Assembly (NCBI GenBank): GCA_009746045.1
Contig: RPFO01001742.1
Location: forward strand, 1-25,896
Source of the DNA: Mesostigma viride
Lineage: Eukaryota; Streptophyta; Mesostigmatophyceae; Mesostigmatales; Mesostigmataceae
Direction: 5' to 3'
Length of the DNA: 25,896 bases
The notes under the pieces were generated by a model. It had not been told where the DNA came from. It worked only from the letters and a program-made list of their open reading frames with translations, and searched no databases. A program made the position numbers and the translations under genes. This document shows, piece after piece, positions 16,670-25,896 of this stretch (its first letter is position 1; each line of letters starts with the position of its first letter).

Positions 16670-18340
16670 CGCCCCTTGCGTGCGCGGTGGATGTACATGT
16701 GCGGGCAGTTGCCCCTTGCGTGCGCGGTGTACGTACATGTGAGTGCAGCCGCCCCTTGCGTGCGCGGTGTATGTACGTGTGTGTGCAGCCGCCCCTTGCG
16801 TGCGCGGTGTATGTACGTGTGTGTGCAGCCGCCCCGTGGTTGCGCGGTGGATGTACATGTGAGTGGAGCCGGTCCTTGCGTGGGCGGTGTATGTACGTGT
16901 GTGTGCAGCCGCCCCTTGCGTGCGTGGTGTGTGTACATGTAAGTGCAGCCGCCCCTTGCGTGCGCGGTGTATGTACGTGTGTGTGCAGCCGTCCCTTGCG
17001 TGCGCGGTGTGTGTACGTGTGTGTGCAGCCGCCCCTTGCGTGCATGGTGAGTGTAAGTGTGTGTGCAGCCGCCCCTTGCGTGCATGGTGTATGTACGTGT
17101 GTGTGCAGCCGCCCCTTGCGTGCGCGGTGTATGTACGTGTGTGTGCAGCCGTCCCTTGCGTGCGCGGTGTGTGTACGTGTGTGTGCAGCCGCCCCTTGCA
17201 TGGGCGGTGTATGTACAATTGAGTGCAGCCGGCCCTTGCGTGCGCGGTGTATGTACATGTGTTTGCACTCGCCCCTTGCGTGCGCGGTGGATGTACATGT
17301 GTGTGCAGCCGAACCTTGCGTGCATGGTGTGTGTACCTGTGCGTGAAGTCGCTCCTTGCGTGCATGGTGTGTGTACATGTGTGTGCAGCCGCCCCTTGCG
17401 TGCATGGTGTATGTACATGTGAGTGCCGTTGCCCCAAGCGTGCATTGTGTGTGTAAGTGTGTGTGCAGCCGGCCCTTGCGTGCATGGTGTGTGTACATGT
17501 GAGTGCAGCCGGCCCTTGCGTGCATGGTGTGTGTACGTGTGTGTGCAGTTGCCCCTTGCGTGCGCGGTGTATGTACGTGTGTGTGCAGCCGGCCCTTGCG
17601 TGCGCGGTGTGTGTACATGTGTGGGCAGTTGCCCCTTGCGTGCGCGGTGGATGTACGTGTGTGTGCATGCCGGCAATTGCGTGCAAGGTGTGTGTACGTG
17701 TGTGTGCAGCCGCCCCTTGCGTGCGCGGTGTATGTACGTGTGTGTGCAGCCGCCCCTTGCGTGCGCGGTGTATGTACGTGTGTGTGCAGCCGCCCCGTGG
17801 TTGCGCGGTGGATGTACATGTAAGTGCAGCCGTCCCTTCCGTGCATGGTGTGTACGTGTGTGTGCAGTTGCCCCTTGTTTGCGCAGTGTATGTACGTGTG
17901 TGTGCATGCCGGCCCTTGCGTGCATGGTGTATGTACGTGTGTGTTCATCCTTGTCCTTGCGTGCATGGTGTATGTACATGTGGGTGCAGGCGCCCCTTGC
18001 GTGCGCGGTGGATGTACATGTGCGGGCAGTGGGTGTGTGTGCATGCCAGCAATTGCGTGCATGGTGTGTGTACGTGTGTGTGCAGCCGCCCCTTGCGTGC
18101 GCAGTGTATGTACATGTGAGTGCAGCCGCCCCAAGCGTGCGCGGTGTGTGTACATGTGTGTGCAGTTGCCCCTTGCGTGCGCGGTGGATGTACGTGTGTG
18201 TGCATGCCGGCAATTGCGTGCATGGTGTGTGTACGTGTGTGTGCAGCCGCCCCTTGCGTGCGCGGTGTGTGTACGTGTGTGTGCACTCGCCCCTTGCGTG
18301 CGCGGTGGATGTACATGTGTGTGCAGCCGCCCCTTGCGTG
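16670..18340 (+). repeat. About 1.7-kb array segment duplicated 3572 bp downstream
   Basis: The unit order here reappears at about 20242-21912 at a constant offset of 3572 bp, including rare units (GAGCCGGTCCTTGCGTGGGC, CCGAACCTTGCG, GTACAATTGAG). A patch near 17070-17190 differs in unit type but not in length from its counterpart, as expected from local conversion. Confidence 0.7.
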
Positions 18341-19819
18341 CATGGTGTATGTACATGTGTGTGCAGCCGCCCCTTGCGTGCGCGGTGTATGTACATGCGT
18401 GTGCATCCTTGTCCTTGCGTGCATGGTGTATGTACATGTGAGTGCCGTCGCCCCAACCGTGCATTGTGTATGTACGTGTGTGTGCAGCCGCCCTTGCGTG
18501 CATGGTGTGTGTACATGTGTGTGCATCCTTGTCCTTGCGTGCATGGTGTATGTACATGTGTTTGCACTCGCCCCTTGCGTGCGCGGTGTGTGTACGTGTG
18601 TGTGCAGCCGCCCCTTGCGTGCAGGGTGTGTGTACATGTGTGTGCATCCTTGTCCTTGCGTGCATGGTGTGTGTACATGTGTGTGCAGCCGCCCCTTGCG
18701 TGCGCGGTGGATGTACATGTGCGGGCAGTTGCCCCTTGCGTGCGCGGTGTATGTACATGTGTTTGCACTCGCCCCTTGCGTGCGCGGTGTATGTACATGT
18801 GTGTGCAGCCGCCCCTTGCGTGCATGGTGTATGTACATGTGCTTGCACTGGCCCCGTGCGTGCGCGGTGGATGTACATGTGTGTGCAGCCGAACCTTGCG
18901 TGCATGGTGTGTGTACCTGTGCGTGAAGTCGCTCCTTGCGTGCATGGTGTGTGTACGTGTGTGTGCAGCCGCCCCTTGCGTGCATGGTGTATGTACATGT
19001 GAGTGCCGTTGCCCCAAGCGTGCATTGTGTGTGTATGTGTGTTTGCACTCGCCCCTTGCGTGCGCGGTGGATGTACATGTGTGTGCAGCCGCCCCTTGCG
19101 TGCATGGTTTATGTACATGTGTGTGCAGTCGCCCCGTGCGTGCGCAGTGGATGTACGTGTGTGTGCAGCCGCCCCGTGCGTGCATGGTGTGTGTACGTGT
19201 GTGTGCAGCAGCCCCTTGCGTGCGCGGTGTATGTACGTTTCTGTGCATGCCGGCCCTTGCGTGCATGGTGTATGTACATGTGCTTGCACTGGCCCCTTGC
19301 GTGCGCGGTGTATGTACGTGTGTGTGCAGCCGCCCCTTGCGTGCGCGGTGTATGTACGTGTGTGCGCACTCGCCCCTTGCGTGCGCGGTGTATGTACGTG
19401 TGTGTGCAGCCGCCCCTTGCGTGCGCGGTGTATGTACATGTGTGTGCATCCTTGTCCTTGCGTGCATGGTGTATGTCAGTCGCCCCTTGCGTGCGCGGTG
19501 GATGTACATGTGTGTGCAGCCGCCCCTTGCGTGCATGGTGTGTTAATGTGTGTGTGCAGTTGCCCCTTGCGTGCGCGGTGGATGTACGTGTGTGTGCAGC
19601 CGTCCCTTGCGTGCGCGGTGTGTGTACGTGTGTGTGCAGCCGCCCCATGCGTGCATAGTGAGTGTAAGTGTGTGTGCAGCCGGCCCTTGCGTGCGCGGTG
19701 TGTGTACATGTGAGTGCAGCCGCCCCAAGCGTGCGCGGTGTGTGTACATGTGTGTGCAGTTGCCCCTTGCGTGCGCGGTGGATGTACGTGTGTGTGCATG
19801 CCGGCCCTTGCGTGCATGG

Positions 19820-20537
19820 TGTGTGTACGTGTGTGTGCAGCCGCCCCTTGCGTGCGCGGTGTGTGTACGTGTGTGTGCACTCGCCCCTTGCGTGCGCGGT
19901 GGATGTACATGTGCGGGCAGTTGCCCCTTGCGTGCGCGGTGTACGTACATGTGAGTGCAGCCGCCCCTTGCGTGCGCGGTGTATGTACGTGTGTGTGCAG
20001 CCGCCCCTTGCGTGCGCGGTGTATGTACGTGTGTGTGCAGCCGCCCCGTGGTTGCGCGGTGGATGTACATGTGAGTGGAGCCGGTCCTTGCGTGGGCGGT
20101 GTATGTACGTGTGTGTGCAGCCGCCCCTTGCGTGCGCGGTGTGTGTACATGTAAGTGCAGCCGCCCCTTGCGTGCGCAGTGTGTGTACGTGTGTGTGCAG
20201 CCGCCCCTTGCGTGCGCGGTGTGTGTACGTGTGTGTGCACTCGCCCCTTGCGTGCGCGGTGGATGTACATGTGCGGGCAGTTGCCCCTTGCGTGCGCGGT
20301 GTACGTACATGTGAGTGCAGCCGCCCCTTGCGTGCGCGGTGTATGTACGTGTGTGTGCAGCCGCCCCTTGCGTGCGCGGTGTATGTACGTGTGTGTGCAG
20401 CCGCCCCGTGGTTGCGCGGTGGATGTACATGTGAGTGGAGCCGGTCCTTGCGTGGGCGGTGTATGTACGTGTGTGTGCAGCCGCCCCTTGCGTGCGCGGT
20501 GTGTGTACATGTAAGTGCAGCCGCCCCTTGCGTGCGC
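19820..20537 (+). repeat. Exact 360-bp (nine-unit) tandem duplication
   Basis: Bases 19820-20177 and 20180-20537 read the same, nine satellite units each. Complete identity inside an otherwise variable array implies a very recent duplication or an assembly duplication. Confidence 0.75.
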
Positions 20538-22009
20538 GGTGTATGTACGTGTGTGTGCAGCCGTCCCTTGCGTGCGCGGTGTGTGTACGTGTGTGTGCAG
20601 CCGCCCCTTGCGTGCATGGTGAGTGTAAGTGTGTGTGCAGCAGCCCCTTGCGTGCGCAGTGTATGTACGTGTGTGTGCAGCCGCCCCTTGCGTGCGCGGT
20701 GTGTGTACTGTGTGTGCATGCCGGCCCTTGCGTGCATGGTGTGTGTACGTGTGTGTGCAGCTGCCCCTTGCATGGGCGGTGTATGTACAATTGAGTGCAG
20801 CCGGCCCTTGCGTGCGCGGTGTATGTACATGTGTTTGCACTCGCCCCTTGCGTGCGCGGTGGATGTACATGTGTGTGCAGCCGAACCTTGCGTGCATGGT
20901 GTGTGTACCTGTGCGTGAAGTCGCTCCTTGCGTGCATGGTGTGTGTACGTGTGTGTGCAGCCGCCCCTTGCGTGCATGGTGTATGTACATGTGAGTGCCG
21001 TTGCCCCAAGCGTGCATTGTGTGTGTAAGTGTGTGTGCAGCCGGCCCTTGCGTGCATGGTGTGTGTACATGTGAGTGCAGCCGGCCCTTGCGTGCATGGT
21101 GTGTGTACGTGTGTGTGCAGTTGCCCCTTGCGTGCGCGGTGTATGTACGTGTGTGTGCAGCCGGCCCTTGCGTGCGCGGTGTGTGTACATGTGTGGGCAG
21201 TTGCCCCTTGCGTGCGCGGTGGATGTACGTGTGTGTGCATGCCGGCAATTGCGTGCAAGGTGTGTGTACGTGTGTGTGCAGCCGCCCCTTGCGTGCGCGG
21301 TGTATGTACGTGTGTGTGCAGCCGCCCCTTGCGTGCGCGGTGTATGTACGTGTGTGTGCAGCCGCCCCGTGGTTGCGCGGTGGATGTACATGTAAGTGCA
21401 GCCGTCCCTTCCGTGCATGGTGTGTACGTGTGTGTGCAGTTGCCCCTTGCGTGCGCAGTGTATGTACGTGTGTGTGCATGCCGGCCCTTGCGTGCATGGT
21501 GTATGTACGTGTGTGTTCATCCTTGTCCTTGCGTGCATGGTGTATGTACATGTGGGTGCAGGCGCCCCTTGCGTGCGCGGTGGATGTACATGTGCGGGCA
21601 GTGGGTGTGTGTGCATGCCAGCAATTGCGTGCATGGTGTGTGTACGTGTGTGTGCAGCCGCCCCTTGCGTGCGCAGTGTATGTACATGTGAGTGCAGCCG
21701 CCCCAAGCGTGCGCGGTGTGTGTACATGTGTGTGCAGTTGCCCCTTGCGTGCGCGGTGGATGTACGTGTGTGTGCATGCCGGCAATTGCGTGCATGGTGT
21801 GTGTACGTGTGTGTGCAGCCGCCCCTTGCGTGCGCGGTGTGTGTACGTGTGTGTGCACTCGCCCCTTGCGTGCGCGGTGGATGTACATGTGTGTGCAGCC
21901 GCCCCTTGCGTGCATGGTGTATGTACGTGTGTGTGCAGCCGCCCCTTGCGTGCGCGGTGTATGTACGTGTGTGTGCAGCCGTCCCTTGCGTGCGCGGTGT
22001 GTGTACGTG

Positions 22010-23960
22010 TGTGTGCAGCCGCCCCATGCGTGCATGGTGAGTGTAAGTGTGTGTGCAGCCGGCCCTTGCGTGCGCGGTGTGTGTACATGTGAGTGCAGCC
22101 GCCCCAAGCGTGCGCGGTGTGTGTACATGTGTGTGCAGTTGCCCCTTGCGTGCGCGGTGGATGTACGTGTGTGTGCATGCCGGCCCTTGCGTGCATGGTG
22201 TGTGTACGTGTGTGTGCAGCCGCCCCTTGCGTGCGCGGTGTGTGTACGTGTGTGTGCACTCGCCCCTTGCGTGCGCGGTGGATGTACATGTGTGTGCAGC
22301 CGCCCCTTGCGTGCATGGTGTATATGTACGTGTGTGTGCAGCCGCCCCTTGCGTGCGCGGTGTATGTACGTGTGTGTGCAGCCGGCCCTTGCGTGCATGG
22401 TGTGTGTACGTGTGTGTGCAGCCGCCCCTTGCGTGCGCGGTGTATGTACGTGTTAATGCAGCCTCCCCTTGCGTGCGCAGTGTATGTCCATGTGTGGGCA
22501 GTTGCCCCTTGCGTGCGCGGTGTATGTACATGTTTTTGCACTCGCCCCTTGCGTGCATGGTGTATGTATGTGTGTGTGCAGCCGCCCCTTGCGTGCGCGG
22601 TGGATGTACGTGTGTGTGCAGCCACCCCTTTCGTGCGCGGTGTATGTACATGTGAGTGCCGTCGCCCCAAGCGTGCATTTTGTGTGTAAGTGTGTGTGCA
22701 GCACCCTTGCGTGCGCGGTGTATGTACGTGTGTGTGCAGCCGGCCCTTGCGTGCATGGTGTGTGTACATGTGTGTTCATCCTTGTCCTTGCGTGCACGGT
22801 GTATGTACATGTGGGTGCAGGCGCCCCTTGCGTGCGCGGTGGATGTACATGTGCGGGCAGTGGGTGTGTGTGCATGCCAGCAATTGCGTGCATGGTGTGT
22901 GTACGTGTGTGTGCAGCCGCCCCTTGCGTGCGCAGTGTATGTACATGTGAGTGCAGCCGCCCCAAGCGTGCGCGGTGTGTGTACATGTGTGTGCAGTTGC
23001 CCCTTGCGTGCGCGGTGGATGTACGTGTGTGTGCATGCCGGCCCTTGCGTGCATGGTGTGTGTACGTGTGTGTGCAGCCGCCCCTTGCGTGCGCGGTGTG
23101 TGTACGTGTGTGTGCACTCGCCCCTTGCGTGCGCGGTGGATGTACATGTGTGTGCAGCCGCCCCTTGCGTGCATGGTGTATATGTACGTGTGTGTGCAGC
23201 CGCCCCTTGCGTGCGCGGTGTATGTACGTGTGTGTGCAGCCGGCCCTTGCGTGCATGGTGTGTGTACGTGTGTGTGCAGCCGCCCCATGCGTGCATGGTG
23301 AGTGTAAGTGTGTGTGCAGCCGGCCCTTGCGTGCGCGGTGTGTGTACATGTGAGTGCAGCCGCCCCAAGCGTGCGCGGTGTGTGTACATGTGTGTGCAGT
23401 TGCCCCTTGCGTGCGCGGTGGATGTACGTGTGTGTGCATGCCGGCCCTTGCGTGCATGGTGTGTGTACGTGTGTGTGCAGCCGCCCCTTGCGTGCGCGGT
23501 GTGTGTACGTGTGTGTGCACTCGCCCCTTGCGTGCGCGGTGGATGTACATGTGTGTGCAGCCGCCCCTTGCGTGCATGGTGTATATGTACGTGTGTGTGC
23601 AGCCGCCCCTTGCGTGCGCGGTGTATGTACGTGTGTGTGCAGCCGGCCCTTGCGTGCATGGTGTGTGTACGTGTGTGTGCAGCCGCCCCTTGCGTGCGCG
23701 GTGTATGTACGTGTTAATGCAGCCTCCCCTTGCGTGCATGGTGTATGTCCATGTGTGGGCAGTTGCCCCTTGCGTGCGCGGTGTATGTACATGTTTTTGC
23801 ACTCGCCCCTTGCGTGCATGGTGTATGTATGTGTGTGTGCAGCCGCCCCTTGCGTGCGCGGTGGATGTACGTGTGTGTGCAGCCACCCCTTTCGTGCGCG
23901 GTGTATGTACATGTGAGTGCCGTCGCCCCAAGCGTGCATTTTGTGTGTAAGTGTGTGTGC
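22010..23960 (+). repeat. About 690-bp block repeated at offset 1261 bp
   Basis: Bases about 22015-22700 recur at about 23276-23961 with the same rare variants (GTGTATATGTAC, GTTAATGCAGCC, ACATGTTTTTGCAC) and only a few substitutions. Confidence 0.65.
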
Positions 23961-24546
23961 AGCAGCCCCTTGCGTGCGCGGTGTATGTACGTGTGTGTGC
24001 AGCCGCCCCGTGGTTGCGCGGTGGATGTACATGTGAGTGGAGCCGGTCCTTGCGTGGGCGGTGTATGTACGTGTGTGTGCAGCCGCCCCTTGCGTGCGTG
24101 GTGTGTGTACATGTGTGTGCAGTTGCCCCTTGCGTGCATGGTGTGTGTACGTGTGTGTGCATGCCGGCCCTTGCGTGCATGGTGTGTGTACGTGTGTGTG
24201 CAGACCTTGCGTGCATGGTGAGTGTAAGTGTGTGTGCAGCAGCCCCTTGCGTGCGCAGTGTATGTACGTGTGTGTGCAGCCGCCCCTTGCGTGCGCGGTG
24301 TGTGTACTGTGTGTGCATGCCGGCCCTTGCGTGCATGGTGTGTGTACGTGTGTGTGCAGCCGCCCCTTGCGTGCGCGGTGGATGTACACGTGTGTGCAGC
24401 CGCCCCTTGCGTGCGCGGTGGATGTACATGTGTGGGCAGTTGCCCCTTGCGTGCGCGGTGTATGTACATGTGTGCACTGCCCTTGCGTGCGGTGTGTGTA
24501 CGTGTGTGTGCAGCCGAACCCTTGCGTGCATGGTGTGTGTACATGT

Positions 24547-25896
24547 GAGTGCAGCCGCCCTTGCGTGCATGGTGTGTGTACGTGTGTGTGCAGTGCCCCT
24601 TGCGTGCGCGGTGTATGTACGTGTGTGTGCAGCCGGCCCTTGCGTGCGCGGTGTGTGTACAGTGTGTGTGCAGCCCCTTGCGTGCGCGGTGGTGTGTACG
24701 TGTGTGTGCCGGCTTGCGTGCAGGTGTGTGTACGTGTGTGTGCAGCCGCCCCTTGCGTGCGCGGTGTATGTACGTGTGTGTGCAGCCGCCCCTTGCGTGC
24801 GCGGTGTATGTACGTGTGTGTGCAGCCGCCCCTTGCGTGCGCGGGATGTATGTGTGCAGCGCGTCCCTTGCGTGCATGGTGTGTACGTGTGTGTGCAGTT
24901 GCCCCTTTGCGCAGTGTATGTACGTGTGTGTGCATGCCGGCCCTTGCGTGCATGGTGTATGTACGTGTGTGTGCAGCCGTCCTTGCGTGTGCGGTGTATG
25001 TACATGTGGGTGCAGGCGCCCCTTGCGTGCGCGGTGTGTACGTGTGTGTGCAGCCAGCAATTGCGTGCGGTGTGTGTACGTGTGTGTGCAGCGCCCCTTG
25101 CGTGCGCGGTGGTATGTACATGTGAGTGCAGCCGCCCCAAGCGTGCGCGGTGTGTGTACGTGTGTGTGCATTGCCCCTTGCGTGCGCGGTGGATGTACGT
25201 GTGTGTGCATGCCGGCTTGCGTGCATGGTGTGTGTACGTGTGTGTGCAGCCGCCCCTTGCGTGCGCGGTGTGTGTACATGTGTGTGCACTCGCCCCTTGC
25301 GTGCGCGGTGGATGTACAGTGTGTGTGCAGCCGCCCTTGCGTGCATGGTGTATGTACATGTGTGTGCAGCCGCCCCTTGCGTGCGCGGTGTATGTACATG
25401 CGTGTGTCCTTGCCTTGCGTGCATGGTGTATGTACATGTGAGTGCCGTCGCCCCCCGTGCATTGTGTATGTACGTGTGTGTGCAGCCGGCCCTTGCGTGC
25501 ATGGTGTGTGTACATGTGTGTGCATCCGTCCTTGCGTGCATGGTGTATGTACATGTGTTTGCACTCGCCCCTTGCGTGCGCGGTGTGTGTACGTGTGTGC
25601 AGCCGCCCCTTGCGTGCAGGGTGTGTGTACATGTGTGTGCACTTGTCCTTGCGTGCGCGGTGTGTACATGTGTGTGCAGCCGCCCCTTGCGTGCGCGGTG
25701 GATGTACATGTGCGTGCAGTTGCCCCTTGCGTGCATGTGTATGTACATGTGTTGCACTCGCCCCTTGCGTGCGGTGTATGTACATGTGTGTGCAGCCGCC
25801 CCTTGCGTGCATGGTGTGTACATGTGCTTGCACTGGCCCGTGCGTGCGCGGTGGATGTACATGTGTGTGCAGCCGAACCTTGCGTGCATGGTGTGT
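24547..25896 (+). repeat. Indel-rich copy of 17501-18912 at the right edge
   Basis: Unit order, including the rare TACATGCGTGTG (25397, compare 18391) and TGCAGGGTG (about 25616, compare 18620), matches 17501-18912. The offset falls from 7046 to 6984 because of many 1-4 base deletions, such as GCACTGCCCTTGCGTGCGG. Units here are often 36-39 bp, unlike the rest of the array. This may be poorly corrected sequence at a contig end or a decayed duplicate. Confidence 0.65.

Larger units (their letters stand above)
12744..25896 (+). repeat. About 13-kb satellite array of a 40-bp unit, continuing past the right edge
   Basis: Roughly 330 head-to-tail copies of a 40-bp unit. The common first half is GTGTATGTACGTGTGTGTGC and the second half is AGCCGCCCCTTGCGTGCGCG. 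Copies differ mainly at a few positions: TA/TG/GA after GTG; TACGTG or TACATG; the block after GTGTGTGC (AGCCGCCCC, AGCCGGCCC, AGTTGCCCC, ACTCGCCCC, ATGCCGGCCC, ATCCTTGTCC); and CGCGG, CATGG or CGCAG near the end. Unit length is almost always 40 up to about 24.19 kb. Forty is not a multiple of three, and the unit has few stops in any frame, so all long open frames here are by-products. No gene is proposed. Confidence 0.95.

Noticed and set aside
12562-25889. Very long open frames (up to about 1,700 codons) on both strands encoding His/Thr/Arg-rich or Cys/Val-rich 40-residue periodic proteins
   Set aside because: The 40-bp unit has almost no stop codons in any frame on either strand, so three units always give a 40-residue open period. 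The minus-strand frames stay open even through the indel-rich 24.2-25.9 kb part, where frame-changing deletions would destroy a real gene. No start context, unique domain or codon signal supports them.

Overview
The window looks like a piece of a eukaryotic nuclear chromosome, most likely from a plastid-bearing protist or alga. It carries a remnant of a DNA-virus-like element on the left and a very large satellite array on the right. Evidence for the host is indirect: plant/algal-type TTTAGGG heptamers (8218-8247), a related C-rich heptamer tract (12325-12380), and a broken tRNA-Ser of bacterial/organellar type (12404-12471). No species can be named from the sequence.

Region 1 (1-7.6 kb) is gene-dense and virus-like. 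It holds an unidentified, broken minus-strand gene running off the left edge; a divergent plus-strand gene for a charged coiled-coil/proline-rich protein (764-1295); an A32/FtsK-HerA-type packaging ATPase (1308-2192); a small AT-hook protein (2215-2709); a broken tyrosine recombinase (about 2576-3818); a palindrome-rich intergenic stretch; and a large replication protein that joins an archaeo-eukaryotic-type primase domain, a zinc-finger-like motif and a herpesvirus origin-binding-type SF2 helicase (4150-7579). This combination (packaging ATPase, primase/helicase, integrase-like recombinase) is that of small eukaryotic DNA viruses of the nucleocytoplasmic/polinton-like kind. No capsid gene or DNA polymerase is recognisable, and the element may continue left of the window. 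Single-base frame breaks are common in the flanking genes, but the ATPase and about 3 kb of the helicase are uninterrupted.

Region 2 (7.7-8.3 kb) has four copies of a 55-bp repeat whose 13-bp ends are perfect inverted repeats, followed by degenerate TTTAGGG repeats. Region 3 (8.4-9.7 kb) is a patchwork of short, coding-like open frames with twice-repeated ATGA stop/start overlaps; I cannot identify it. Region 4 (9.7-12.5 kb) is non-coding, with several small direct repeats, five copies of a palindrome centred on CCAACGGCCGTTGG, the C-rich heptamers and the tRNA relic.

Region 5 (about 12.74 kb to the right edge) is a GT/hexamer tract leading into roughly 330 copies of a 40-bp satellite unit, about half of the window. 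The unit has few stop codons in any frame on either strand, so the many very long open frames here are composition artefacts. The array contains nested duplications (periods of 240, 360, 1261 and 3572 bp), and the last about 1.35 kb reads as an indel-rich copy of 17501-18912.
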